Source: Nocardioides hwasunensis (lineage in GTDB: Bacteria > Actinomycetota > Actinomycetes > Propionibacteriales > Nocardioidaceae). Taken from it: DNA of 64,000 bases. The stretch is from assembly GCF_014779665.1 (NCBI RefSeq), contig NZ_JACXYY010000002.1:62001-126000 (forward strand). The letters run 5' to 3'. Within the stretch, counting starts at the first letter, position 1; each line of letters begins with the position of its first letter. The position numbers and the translations under genes were made by a program. A model generated the notes under the pieces. The model worked only from the letters and a program-made list of their open reading frames with translations. It made no database searches and was not told where the DNA came from. Shown here piece by piece: positions 48,372-57,980 of this stretch.

Positions 48372-49157
48372 ATGGCCACGTCGGTGTCCTCGCGCGCCCT
48401 CGCACCCGTCGCGGTGGCGGGCAACCTCTTCGCGTTCGCCCTCGACGTGCTCCGCGGGCTCTTCCGCCGCCCGTTCCAGCTGCGGGAGTTCATCCAGCAG
48501 GCCTGGTTCATCGCCTCGGTCACGATCATCCCGACCGCGCTGGTCGCGATCCCGTTCGGCGCGGTCATCGCGCTGCAGGTCGGTGGGCTGATCAAGCAGT
48601 TCGGCGCCCAGTCCTTCACCGGCTCGGCCTCGGTGCTGGCCGTGGTCCAGCAGGCCGCCCCGATCGGCACCGCGCTGCTGATCGCGGGAGCCGGTGGCTC
48701 GGCCATCGCCGCCGACCTCGGCGCCCGCAAGATCCGCGAGGAGCTCGACGCGATGATGGTGCTGGGCATCGACCCCATCCAGCGGCTGGTCGTGCCCCGG
48801 GTGCTCGCGTGCATGCTCGTCGCGTTCTTCCTCAACGGCATGGTCAGCGTCGTCGGCGTCACCGGCGGCTACGTCTTCAACGTGATCCTCCAGGACGGCA
48901 CCCCGGGCGCCTACCTCGCCAGCTTCACCGCGCTCGCGCAGCTGCCCGACCTGTGGATCGGCCTCATCAAGGCCCTCGTCTTCGGCCTCATCGCGGCGAT
49001 CGTGGCCTGCTACAAGGGCATGAACGCCAAGGGCGGTCCCAAGGGCGTCGGCGACGCGGTCAACGAGTCGGTCGTCATCACCTTCCTGCTGCTCTTCGTG
49101 GCCAACTTCGTGCTGAGCATGATCTACCTGCAGGTCATCCCCCCGAAGGGCGGATGA
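48372..49157 (+). CDS. yrbEA: Mce permease YrbEA (MlaE family)
   Basis: A 261-residue permease with about 5-6 membrane segments. FIQQAWFIASVTIIPTALVAIPFGAVIALQ and GARKIREELDAMMVLGIDPIQRLVVPR are conserved MlaE features. It forms the membrane channel with YrbEB. ATG at 48372 comes 5 bases after the mkl stop. Confidence 0.93.
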   Translation: MATSVSSRALAPVAVAGNLFAFALDVLRGLFRRPFQLREFIQQAWFIASVTIIPTALVAIPFGAVIALQVGGLIKQFGAQSFTGSASVLAVVQQAAPIGTALLIAGAGGSAIAADLGARKIREELDAMMVLGIDPIQRLVVPRVLACMLVAFFLNGMVSVVGVTGGYVFNVILQDGTPGAYLASFTALAQLPDLWIGLIKALVFGLIAAIVACYKGMNAKGGPKGVGDAVNESVVITFLLLFVANFVLSMIYLQVIPPKGG

Positions 49158-49984
49158 GGATGGCCCTCAAGGACGCCTACGCCCGGCCGCTCGCCTCGCT
49201 CGACTCCCTCGGCGAGCAGCTCGCCTTCCACCTCAGGGTGCTCCGCGCCGTGCCCCGGGCGGTCACCCGCTACCCGCGCGAGATCCTGCGGATCCTCGCC
49301 GAGGTCACGCTCGGCACGGGCGCGCTGGCAATCATCGGCGGCACGGTCGGCGTGATCATCGGGATGACGTTCTTCACCGGCGCCCAGGTCGGGCTGTCGG
49401 GCTACGCCGCCCTCGACCAGCTCGGCACGGCGGCGTTCTCCGGCTTCGTCTCGGCCTACTTCAACACCCGCGAGATCGCCCCGCTGGTCGCCGGGATCGC
49501 TCTCGCCGCGACCGTCGGCTGCGGGTTCACCGCCCAGCTCGGCGCGATGCGGATCTCGGAGGAGGTCGACGCCCTCGAGGTGATGGCGATCCCGTCGATG
49601 CCGTTCCTCGTCGCCACCCGCGTGGTCGGTGGCCTGATCGCCATCATCCCGCTGTACGTCGTCGGGCTGCTGTCGTCGTACTTCGCCAGCCGGCTCGTGG
49701 TGACCCGGGTCTACGGCCAGTCCGCCGGCACCTACGACCACTACTTCAACGCCTTCCTGCCACCGGGTGACGTGCTGTGGTCCTTCGGGAAGGTGCTGGT
49801 CTTCGCCGTCGTCGTGATCCTCATCCACTGCTACCACGGCTACACCGCGTCCGGCGGCCCCGCGGGCGTCGGCGTCGCCGTCGGCCGGGCGGTGCGCACC
49901 AGCATCGTGGCCATCAACGTGCTCGACCTGCTCATGTCCATGGCGATCTGGGGCGCCTCCACCACCGTGCGGCTGGCGGGGTGA
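49154..49984 (+). CDS. yrbEB: Mce permease YrbEB (MlaE family)
   Basis: A 276-residue MlaE-type permease. FTAQLGAMRISEEVDALEVMAIPSMPFLVATRVVGG is the conserved cytoplasmic coupling segment. The ATG at 49154 overlaps the YrbEA stop by 4 bases (ATGA); an ATG at 49160 is possible. It pairs with YrbEA and Mkl. Confidence 0.93.
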   Translation: MRMALKDAYARPLASLDSLGEQLAFHLRVLRAVPRAVTRYPREILRILAEVTLGTGALAIIGGTVGVIIGMTFFTGAQVGLSGYAALDQLGTAAFSGFVSAYFNTREIAPLVAGIALAATVGCGFTAQLGAMRISEEVDALEVMAIPSMPFLVATRVVGGLIAIIPLYVVGLLSSYFASRLVVTRVYGQSAGTYDHYFNAFLPPGDVLWSFGKVLVFAVVVILIHCYHGYTASGGPAGVGVAVGRAVRTSIVAINVLDLLMSMAIWGASTTVRLAG

Positions 49985-49991
49985 GGCAGCG

Positions 49992-51278
49992 ATGAGGACG
50001 ACGATCCGGACCCGGGCCCTCGGCGCGGTGTTCCTGGTGCTCATGCTCGCCGCGGTGTGGGTGACCTACGCGGTGTTCACCAAGAAATTCACCTCCTACG
50101 ACCAGGTGACCGTCCACGCGTCGAAGATCGGCCTCCAGCTCCCGCAGCGCGCCGACGTCAAGATCAGGGGCGTCATCGTGGGGGAGGTCCTCGACTACGC
50201 GCCCACCGCCGACGGCGCCGACATCACGCTCGGTCTCTACCGCGACCGCGTCGCGAAGATCCCCGGCGACGTCACCGCCTCGATCCTGCCCAAGACGCTC
50301 TTCGGCGAGAAGTTCGTCTCGCTCGACGTGCCCGCAGGAGCCTCGTCCGCGAAGCCGATCGCCGACGGCGACGTGATCGAGCGGACCGACCTCTCGATCG
50401 AGGTCGAGGAGGTCCTCAGCGACCTCTACCCGCTGCTGCGGGCGGTGCAGCCGGCCGACCTCAACACCACGCTCAACGCCATCGCCACCGCGCTCGAGGG
50501 ACGCGGCGAGCAGCTCGGCCAGAGCCTCGAGACGCTCGACGACTACCTGACCCGCCTCAACCCCGAGCTGCCCGGGCTGGTCGAGGACCTCCGGCTCACG
50601 GCACGCGTGTCCGACACGTACGCCGATGTGCTTCCTGAGGTGGCCACGATCCTGCGCAACACCATCACCACGACGACCACGCTGGAGGACCGGGAGGACA
50701 AGCTCCAGGCGCTGTTCAACGACGTCACCAGGCTCTCCGCGGTGACCGAGCGGTTCACCCGCGACAACGGAGACAACCTCGTACGCCTGGCCGACCTGTC
50801 GGCGAGCCAGCTCGAGCTCTTCGCCCGCTACGCGCCCGGCTATCCCTGCCTGCTCGGCGGCCTGGTGAACGCCGGCAAGCTGCAAGCCGAGGCGTTCCGC
50901 GGGTTCACCCTGCACATCGTGCTGGAGACGCTGCCGAACCAGCCGCGCGGCTACACCGCGGACGACGTGCCGGTCTACGGCGACAAGCGCGGCTACCACT
51001 GTGGCGCGCTGCCGAGCCCGCCGTGGTCCCAGAGCAACGTGTTCACCGGCCAGCCCGACTTCGTCGACGGCCTGGACTCCCCGACCGGCAAGGGGGTCAG
51101 CCGTGTCGGCCCCGGCTGGTCGGGTGACGCCGCAGGGTTCGTCGGCGGCCGCGACGAGTCCGCGCTCCTCGACGCCCTCCTCGCGCCGGGTCTCGGCGTC
51201 AGCCCCACCGACGTACCCGACCTGGGCGCGTTGCTCGTCGGCCCGATGGCGCGCGGGGCGGAGGTGTCGCTGCGATGA
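49992..51278 (+). CDS. mceA: MCE family protein (first of six)
   Basis: A 428-residue Mce protein: one N-terminal membrane segment, MlaD/MCE domain (VTVHASKIGLQLPQRADVKIRGVIVGEVLDY), long alpha-helical middle and a C-terminal tail. It is an outer substrate-handling subunit of the lipid importer. Begins 7 bases after yrbEB. Confidence 0.92.
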   Translation: MRTTIRTRALGAVFLVLMLAAVWVTYAVFTKKFTSYDQVTVHASKIGLQLPQRADVKIRGVIVGEVLDYAPTADGADITLGLYRDRVAKIPGDVTASILPKTLFGEKFVSLDVPAGASSAKPIADGDVIERTDLSIEVEEVLSDLYPLLRAVQPADLNTTLNAIATALEGRGEQLGQSLETLDDYLTRLNPELPGLVEDLRLTARVSDTYADVLPEVATILRNTITTTTTLEDREDKLQALFNDVTRLSAVTERFTRDNGDNLVRLADLSASQLELFARYAPGYPCLLGGLVNAGKLQAEAFRGFTLHIVLETLPNQPRGYTADDVPVYGDKRGYHCGALPSPPWSQSNVFTGQPDFVDGLDSPTGKGVSRVGPGWSGDAAGFVGGRDESALLDALLAPGLGVSPTDVPDLGALLVGPMARGAEVSLR

Positions 51279-52312
51279 GCCGCATCCTCGACAAGAAGAC
51301 CGCTGCCGACCTGGTCAAGCTCGTGGTCTTCGTGGTGGTGACCACCCTCGCGACCGGTGTCCTGGTCGTCACGATCGGCAACATCGACTTCGGCTCCTCC
51401 CGCGAGTACAGGGCGGAGTTCACCGACGCCACCGGCGTCAACAAGGGCGACGACGTCCGGGTCGCCGGCGTGCGGGTCGGCACGGTGCGCGGCGTCGAGG
51501 TGGTCGACCGCACGCGGGCGCTCATCACGTTCACCGTCGACGACGACACCTCGGTCAACGGCGGCACCAACGCCGCCATCCGCTACCGCAACCTGGTCGG
51601 CCAGCGCTACGTCTCGCTCACCCAGGAGGTCGGTGACACCGCGCGCATGCCGGAAGGCGCGACGATCCCGGTCTCGCGCACGAAGGCGGCCCTCGACCTG
51701 ACCGTGCTCTTCAACGGCTTCAAGCCGCTCTTCCAGGCACTGTCGCCCGCTGACGTCAACCAGCTGTCGTTCGAGCTCGTGCAGGTCTTCCAGGGCGAGG
51801 GCGGCACCCTCGAGGGACTGCTCGCCCACACCGCCTCGGTCACCTCGACGCTGGCCGACCGCGACGAGGTCATCGGCGAGCTGATCGACAACCTGTCGCT
51901 GGTGCTGGACCACGTCGCCGACCGCGACCAGCAGCTGACCCGGCTGATCACCTCGTTCCGCGACCTCGTCGGCGGGCTCAAGAAGGACCGCAACGCCATC
52001 CTCGGCTCCCTCGAGGACGTGTCCTCGCTGTCGGTCGAGACCGCCTCGCTCCTCGACGGGATCCGCGAGCCCTTCGTGAAGGACATCAAGGAGCTGCGCG
52101 CGGTGGCCGGCAACCTCGACGAGAACAAGGCCGAGCTCGACCGTGCCCTGCAGGTGCTGCCGATCAAGCTCGACAAGATCGGCCGCACGGCGATCTACGG
52201 CTCGTTCTTCAACTTCTACCTCTGCGAGTTCCAGGGGCGGGTCAACCTGCCCGGCGACACCCAGATCCCGGTGACGTACAGCACCGGCTCCGACAGGTGT
52301 GACCTCGGGTGA
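51275..52312 (+). CDS. mceB: MCE family protein (second)
   Basis: A 345-residue Mce protein with an N-terminal membrane segment and an MCE domain (EFTDATGVNKGDDVRVAGVRVGTVRG, NLVGQRYVSL). Overlaps mceA by 4 bases (ATGA). Confidence 0.92.
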   Translation: MSRILDKKTAADLVKLVVFVVVTTLATGVLVVTIGNIDFGSSREYRAEFTDATGVNKGDDVRVAGVRVGTVRGVEVVDRTRALITFTVDDDTSVNGGTNAAIRYRNLVGQRYVSLTQEVGDTARMPEGATIPVSRTKAALDLTVLFNGFKPLFQALSPADVNQLSFELVQVFQGEGGTLEGLLAHTASVTSTLADRDEVIGELIDNLSLVLDHVADRDQQLTRLITSFRDLVGGLKKDRNAILGSLEDVSSLSVETASLLDGIREPFVKDIKELRAVAGNLDENKAELDRALQVLPIKLDKIGRTAIYGSFFNFYLCEFQGRVNLPGDTQIPVTYSTGSDRCDLG

Positions 52313-53274
52313 AGCCGTTCCGGGAGCGCAACCCCGTCGTCGTCGGTGCGGTGAGCATCGTCGTGCTGGTGATGCTGCTCGTCGCCGCCTTCCGCGCCGA
52401 CGACCTGCCGGTCATCGGCGGGGGCGACACCTACCACGCGATGTTCTCCGAGGCCGGCGGCCTCCGGGTCGACGACGAGGTACGCATCGCGGGCGTCCGG
52501 GTCGGCCAGGTCGACGACATCGAGCTCGCCGACGACCAGGTCCGGGTGAGCTTCACCATCGACGAGTCCGCCGCGTTCGGCCCCGACACCCGGGCCGCGA
52601 TCAAGGTCAAGACGATCCTCGGGTCGATGTTCCTGGCCCTCGAGCCGGCCGGTGGCGGTCAGCTCGCCCGCGGCGCCACGATCCCGGTCGCGCACACGTC
52701 CTCGCCCTTCGACGTGGTGGAGGCGTTCGAGGGGCTGGCCTCCACGACCGAGCAGATCGACACCGACCAGCTCGCCGAGTCGCTGACCACCCTCGCCGAC
52801 CTGACCCGCAACACCCCCGAGGAGTTCAAGGGCGCACTCGACGGCCTGAGCAGGCTCTCGGCCAACGTCGCCGCCAAGGACGAGCAGCTCGAGGGTCTGC
52901 TGGTCAACCTCGAACGCGTCTCCACGGTGCTCGACGAGCGCGACGAGGACATCATCGCGCTGATGAAGGACAGCGACGTGCTGTTCCGGGCGCTGGTGGC
53001 CCGCCGCGACGCCGTGCACGAGCTGCTGGTGTCGACCTCCCAGCTGTCGCGGGAGCTGACGACGCTGATCCGCCAGTCCCGCGCCGACCTGGCGCCCGCG
53101 CTCGCCCACCTGGAGAACGTCGTCGCGGTGCTCAACAAGAACGAGGACAACCTAGACAGCAGCCTGCGGCTGATGGCGCCGTTCTACCGGGTCTTCGCCA
53201 ACACGCTCGGCACCGGTCCGTGGTTCGACACCTGGATCGCCAACTTCCCTCCCGTCCCGCAGGTGGGCGGCTGA
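52309..53274 (+). CDS. mceC: MCE family protein (third)
   Basis: A 321-residue Mce protein. N-terminal membrane segment, MCE domain (MFSEAGGLRVDDEVRIAGVRVGQVDDI), then helical coil. GTG at 52309 overlaps mceB by 4 bases (GTGA). Confidence 0.92.
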   Translation: MKPFRERNPVVVGAVSIVVLVMLLVAAFRADDLPVIGGGDTYHAMFSEAGGLRVDDEVRIAGVRVGQVDDIELADDQVRVSFTIDESAAFGPDTRAAIKVKTILGSMFLALEPAGGGQLARGATIPVAHTSSPFDVVEAFEGLASTTEQIDTDQLAESLTTLADLTRNTPEEFKGALDGLSRLSANVAAKDEQLEGLLVNLERVSTVLDERDEDIIALMKDSDVLFRALVARRDAVHELLVSTSQLSRELTTLIRQSRADLAPALAHLENVVAVLNKNEDNLDSSLRLMAPFYRVFANTLGTGPWFDTWIANFPPVPQVGG

Positions 53275-53275
53275 C

Positions 53276-54445
53276 ATGGACCTCGTGAAGCGCCTCCTCG
53301 TCCCGCTCGTCGTGCTGGGCTTCGTCGTCGCGGCCGCCGTCAGCGTCCTCGGGGGCGACACCAGCAGGACGGTCGTCGCCCACTTCCCGCGCACCATCTC
53401 CGTCTACGAGGGCAGCGACGTGCGCGTGCTCGGCGTGCCGGTCGGCACCGTCACCCGCGTCGAGCCGACCGGCACCGACGTCACGGTGACGATGACGTAC
53501 GACGACGAGGTCCGGCTGCCGGCAGACGCGAGGGCCGTGATCATCGCGCCGTCGGTCGTCGGCGACCGCTACGTGCAGCTCACCCCGGCCTACCCGGGCA
53601 CCGGCGACGTGCTGGCCGACGGCGCCGTGCTCAGCCTGGAGCAGACCTCGCAGCCGCTCGAGCTCGACCAGATCTACGACAGCCTCGACCGGCTCAACGT
53701 CGCGCTCGGCCCCCGGGGAGCCAACGAGGACGGGGCGCTGTCCGACCTGCTCGCGGTGACGGCCGACAACTTCGGCGGCCAGGGCACCACCTTCCGCCAG
53801 ACCGTCCGGGACTTCTCGCGGCTCACGTCCACGCTGGCGGGCAACAAGGAGGAGCTGTTCGGCTCCGTCGAGGCGCTCGAGGGCTTCATCGGCACGCTCG
53901 CGGACAACGACCAGACCGTGCGGCGCTTCAACCAGTCGCTCGCCGACGTCTCGACGATGCTGGCGGGGGAGCGCGAGGAGCTCGTCGCCGCGACGCAGAA
54001 CCTCTCGGTCGCGCTCACCGACGTCCAGGGGTTCGTGGAGGAGAACAAGGACTCCCTGAGCCGCAACATCTCCGGCATCAACCGGGTCGCCAAGGTCCTG
54101 GTGCGCCAGCGCGACGCGCTCGACGAGATCCTCCACGTCGCCCCCGGCGCCCTCAACAACCTCGCGCTGACCTACAACCCCCAGGCCGGCACGCTCGACA
54201 CCCGCGCCAACCTCGGTGAGGCGATCAACCAGGTCCGGTACGACCCGGCCGCGCTGCTGTGCGGCTTCGTCAGCCAGGCCGAGCGGTCCGGCCAGGTGTG
54301 CGACACGATCACCCAGCTGCTCGCGAACAACCGGCCCGGTGCGCTGGGGGAGAAGGGCGGCGAGCGGGCGAAGCTGCCGGCCCGCGACGTGTTCGACCCG
54401 ACCCTCGGTGGTCTCGTCCCGTCCGACGCGGAGGTGGCGCGATGA
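53276..54445 (+). CDS. mceD: MCE family protein (fourth)
   Basis: A 389-residue Mce protein: N-terminal membrane segment, MCE domain (YEGSDVRVLGVPVGTVTRVEP, GDRYVQLTPAY), helical region and a Cys-containing tail. Starts 1 base after mceC. Confidence 0.92.
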   Translation: MDLVKRLLVPLVVLGFVVAAAVSVLGGDTSRTVVAHFPRTISVYEGSDVRVLGVPVGTVTRVEPTGTDVTVTMTYDDEVRLPADARAVIIAPSVVGDRYVQLTPAYPGTGDVLADGAVLSLEQTSQPLELDQIYDSLDRLNVALGPRGANEDGALSDLLAVTADNFGGQGTTFRQTVRDFSRLTSTLAGNKEELFGSVEALEGFIGTLADNDQTVRRFNQSLADVSTMLAGEREELVAATQNLSVALTDVQGFVEENKDSLSRNISGINRVAKVLVRQRDALDEILHVAPGALNNLALTYNPQAGTLDTRANLGEAINQVRYDPAALLCGFVSQAERSGQVCDTITQLLANNRPGALGEKGGERAKLPARDVFDPTLGGLVPSDAEVAR

Positions 54446-55923
54446 CCCGCTCGACGACCCGGTTCGCGGCCCGGTTCAGGGTCCTGGTGCTCGGCGTCCT
54501 CGCCGCGATGGCGATGTCGGCGTGCGACGCGAGCGTCTACTCGCTGCCCCTGCCCGGCGGGCCCGACGTCGGCGACGACCCGATGACGATCAAGGTGGAG
54601 TTCGCCGACGTCCTCGACCTGGTGCCCCAGTCGACGGTCAAGGTCAACGACGTCAACGTCGGCAAGGTCACCGCGATCGACCTCGAGGGCTACCAGGCCC
54701 TCGTCACCCTCCAGGTGCGGCGCGACGTCGACCTCCCGGGCAACGCGGTCGCGCAGCTGCGCCAGACCAGCCTGCTGGGGGAGAAGTTCGTCGAGCTCGG
54801 CCCCCCGGCCGACGGCGCCGTCGAGGCCCGTCTCGGTGACGGCGCGACGATCCCGATCCAGCGGGCGGGTCGCAACCCCGAGGTCGAGGAGGTGCTCGGC
54901 GCGCTGAGCCTGCTGCTCAACGGTGGCGGCGTCGCCCAGCTGAAGACCATCACCCAGGAGCTCAACCAGGCGCTCGAGGGACGGGAGGACTCGGCGAGGT
55001 CGGTGCTGCGCAACCTGCGTGGGCTCACCGGCCAGCTCGACGACAACAAGGCCGACATCGTGAACGCCATCGAGAAGCTCAACCGGCTGGCCGTCGAGGC
55101 CGAGAAGCAGCTGCCGACGATCGACCGTGCCCTCGACGAGCTGCCCAGCGCGCTCGACTCGATCAACCGTCAGCGCGACGACCTCGTCGAGATGCTGCAG
55201 GCCCTCGACCAGCTCTCGTCGGTCGCCGTCGACGTGATCACCCGGTCCAAGGGCGCCACGATCACCTCCCTGCAGCGGCTCGACCCGGTGCTGACCCAGC
55301 TGGCGGCCTCGGGCGACGACCTCACCAACGCCTTCAACGTCTTCCTCACCTACCCCTTCGTCGACGAGGTCGTCGGCCGGGACCCGCAGGTGGCCCGCAA
55401 CCTGCACATGGGCGACTACACCAACCTGTCGATCACCCTCGACGTCGACCTGACCGGGATCCCGACGACGATCCCCACCACGCTGCCCACGGAGGCGTGC
55501 ATCCCCCTCAGCGCTCTTCCGCAGGACGGCCCCCTGCCGGACACCAGCCGGCTGTGCCAGGACGCCCTCGACGCGATCAACGCCTGCCTCGAGGGGCTGC
55601 GCCGCGGAGACGTCTCCGCCTGCGTGAACCTGCCCGGCTCGGTGATCGAGGTCGTCTGCCAGCAGTACCCGGTGCCGGGACTGTGCGGTGCCTCCGGCAC
55701 CCCGACGCTCCCGCTGCCCACGCCGACCGTGCCGACGCTCCCGATCCCCACCACCCTGCCGACGATCACCCTGCCGGGCCTGCCGCGCGTCGGGACGGCG
55801 TACGACGACCCACCCGACGCCGCTCCCGACCCCTCGCGCGGACCGACGATCGGGCAGCTCAGCGAGGTCTACGACCCGGCCCTGGTCAGCCTGCTCGTGC
55901 CCGGGATGGTGGTGGAGCGATGA
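54442..55923 (+). CDS. mceE: MCE family lipoprotein (fifth, LprN-like)
   Basis: A 493-residue Mce protein. The N-terminal signal ends in MSAC, giving a lipidated Cys28; this is the usual lipoprotein position in mce operons (LprN/MceE). The MCE domain (VPQSTVKVNDVNVGKVTAIDLEG) and helical region are followed by a Pro/Thr-rich segment (about 415-455) with repeated TLP/PTP units, probably wall-spanning. Overlaps mceD by 4 bases. Confidence 0.92.
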   Translation: MTRSTTRFAARFRVLVLGVLAAMAMSACDASVYSLPLPGGPDVGDDPMTIKVEFADVLDLVPQSTVKVNDVNVGKVTAIDLEGYQALVTLQVRRDVDLPGNAVAQLRQTSLLGEKFVELGPPADGAVEARLGDGATIPIQRAGRNPEVEEVLGALSLLLNGGGVAQLKTITQELNQALEGREDSARSVLRNLRGLTGQLDDNKADIVNAIEKLNRLAVEAEKQLPTIDRALDELPSALDSINRQRDDLVEMLQALDQLSSVAVDVITRSKGATITSLQRLDPVLTQLAASGDDLTNAFNVFLTYPFVDEVVGRDPQVARNLHMGDYTNLSITLDVDLTGIPTTIPTTLPTEACIPLSALPQDGPLPDTSRLCQDALDAINACLEGLRRGDVSACVNLPGSVIEVVCQQYPVPGLCGASGTPTLPLPTPTVPTLPIPTTLPTITLPGLPRVGTAYDDPPDAAPDPSRGPTIGQLSEVYDPALVSLLVPGMVVER

Positions 55924-57233
55924 TCACCCGCCGGACCAGGCTGCAGCTGCTGGTGTTCGCCCTCATCACGATGGTCGGCGTCAGCTTCGTCGGTGCGCGC
56001 TACGCCCGGCTCGACCGGCTCCTCGTCGACCGCACCTACACCGTCGTGGCGCACTTCGCGGAGTCCGGCGGCGCGTTCCAGGGTGCGGAGGTCTCCTACC
56101 GCGGGGTCCGGGTCGGGGAGGTGAGGGAGCTGGTCCTCACCGACGACGGGGTGGACCTGGTCCTCGACATCGACAAGGAGGCCGGCGGCATCCCGGCCGA
56201 CGCGCGGGCGCTGGTGGGCAACCGGTCCGCCGTCGGCGAGCAGTACGTCGAGCTCCAGCCGCAGAGCGACCGCGGCCCGTTCCTGCGCGACGACTCCCAG
56301 ATCCCGCGCGAGCGCACGAGCACGCCGATCCGCACCGACACGCTGCTCACGCACCTCGACGAGACCGTGCGCAGCGTCGACCAGGACGACCTCCGCACGG
56401 TCACCTCCGAGCTCGGCCTCGCCTTCAACGACGCGGGCGGCGACCTGCAGACCATCCTCGACAGCAGCAACGAGTTCATCGAGGCCGCCGACCAGAACTT
56501 CGAGGTGACCGTCGACCTGATCCGCGACGCCAACACGGTGCTGCGCGGACAGGTCGACTCCGAGGGCGCCTTCCGCCGCTTCGCGCGCGACCTCTCGACG
56601 TTCTCCACGACGGTGGCCGACCACGACGACGACCTGCGCACCCTCATCGACAACGGCTCGCTCGGGGCCAACGAGCTCCGCGCCTTCCTGGAGGCCAACG
56701 AGGTCGAGCTCGGCGACCTGATCAACAACCTGGTCACCACCGGCGACGTCGTGGTCGAGCACCTCGACGGCATCGAGCAGCTCCTGGTGATCTACCCCTA
56801 CGTGGTCGAGGGCGCCTTCACGGTCGTGGCCAAGTCGCCGGGCACCGGCCTCTACGACGCCCACTTCGGCCTGGTGCTGACTCAGGACCCCGCCGTGTGC
56901 CACGCGGGATACGAGGACACCGACCGGCGCTCGCCGCTCGACGGGACCAACCGGCCGATGAAGGAGGACGCCCGCTGCACCGCGCCGGCCTCGGAGAGCA
57001 ACGCCCGGGGCGCGCAGAACATCCAGGCACCGCGAGCGGCGACCGGGTGGGGGCCGGCGGACCTCGCCTACGACCCCGACACCGGCACGCTCACCTCCGA
57101 CCCCGCGACCGTCCAGCGGCTCGTCGGGCAGCGCGAGAGCGCCCCGCGCACCCTCGGGGAGGACTCCTGGAAGTGGCTCTACCTCGAGCCCCTGCTCGGT
57201 GGCGGCGTGACCCCGGAAGCCCCGGCTCGTTGA
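55920..57233 (+). CDS. mceF: MCE family protein (sixth)
   Basis: A 437-residue Mce protein with an N-terminal membrane segment and MCE domain (QGAEVSYRGVRVGEVRELVL, GEQYVELQP). Completes the A-F set. Overlaps mceE by 4 bases. Confidence 0.92.
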   Translation: MITRRTRLQLLVFALITMVGVSFVGARYARLDRLLVDRTYTVVAHFAESGGAFQGAEVSYRGVRVGEVRELVLTDDGVDLVLDIDKEAGGIPADARALVGNRSAVGEQYVELQPQSDRGPFLRDDSQIPRERTSTPIRTDTLLTHLDETVRSVDQDDLRTVTSELGLAFNDAGGDLQTILDSSNEFIEAADQNFEVTVDLIRDANTVLRGQVDSEGAFRRFARDLSTFSTTVADHDDDLRTLIDNGSLGANELRAFLEANEVELGDLINNLVTTGDVVVEHLDGIEQLLVIYPYVVEGAFTVVAKSPGTGLYDAHFGLVLTQDPAVCHAGYEDTDRRSPLDGTNRPMKEDARCTAPASESNARGAQNIQAPRAATGWGPADLAYDPDTGTLTSDPATVQRLVGQRESAPRTLGEDSWKWLYLEPLLGGGVTPEAPAR

Positions 57234-57284
57234 GCCAGCGGGACCCGGGAGGGGGTCCTGAGGCGTTCTCGAGGGAGGGGACAC

Positions 57285-57980
57285 ATGTCCGTGCTGACCA
57301 CGTCCGAACGGCGCGAGGACCTCGCGCCGGGGATCTCCGGCAGCCCAGGCAACCCTGATGGGTCCGGTCCTCGCGACCGGTCGCGGGTGCGTCGGCTGCT
57401 CGCCGGACTGCTGGTGATCGTGGTGGTGGCCAGCGCCGCGGTCCTCGTCTGGCTCGCGACCGGTGGTCGCTCCTCCGCGCAGGGCACCGACCTGCCCGCG
57501 GAGCGCGAGCAGGTGATGAGCCTGACCAGCCAGTTCGTCAAGCGGCTCGGCACCTACAGCCCCGACATGCTCGACGAGGCGGGCCGGATGCCGGACTACC
57601 GCGACCAGGTGCGCGAGGTCATCACGCCCAAGTTCGCGGCCGACTTCGACCAGGAGGTCACGACCGCAGAGCAGCTGGTCGCGCAGGGCGGCATCACCCG
57701 CAGCGCCGACGTCTTCGCCACCGCCGTGTCCGCGATCGACGACGACTCGGCCCGGGTGCTGGTCGCCGGGGCCTTCACCGACAGCTACACCCAGGCCGCC
57801 GGCACGAAGGGCGGCAACGACACCGGCAAGCAGGACCGCACGGTCGACCAGGAGCCGCTCCCGTTCCGCTTCACGGTCGACCTGGTGCTGGTCGGCGGCG
57901 AGTGGCTCGTCGACGACTTCGCTCCGGTGGCCTCCCCGGGCGGCCCGGGCCAGGGCGCGACCGAGGGGAGCGCGCCATGA
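57285..57980 (+). CDS. Mce-associated membrane protein
   Basis: A 231-residue Mam-type protein: cytosolic N-terminus of about 40 residues, one membrane segment (about 42-64) and an extracytoplasmic NTF2-like domain ending GEWLVDDFAPV. In mycobacteria Mam proteins stabilise Mce complexes. GAGGGG lies before the ATG; 51 bases after mceF. Confidence 0.85.
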   Translation: MSVLTTSERREDLAPGISGSPGNPDGSGPRDRSRVRRLLAGLLVIVVVASAAVLVWLATGGRSSAQGTDLPAEREQVMSLTSQFVKRLGTYSPDMLDEAGRMPDYRDQVREVITPKFAADFDQEVTTAEQLVAQGGITRSADVFATAVSAIDDDSARVLVAGAFTDSYTQAAGTKGGNDTGKQDRTVDQEPLPFRFTVDLVLVGGEWLVDDFAPVASPGGPGQGATEGSAP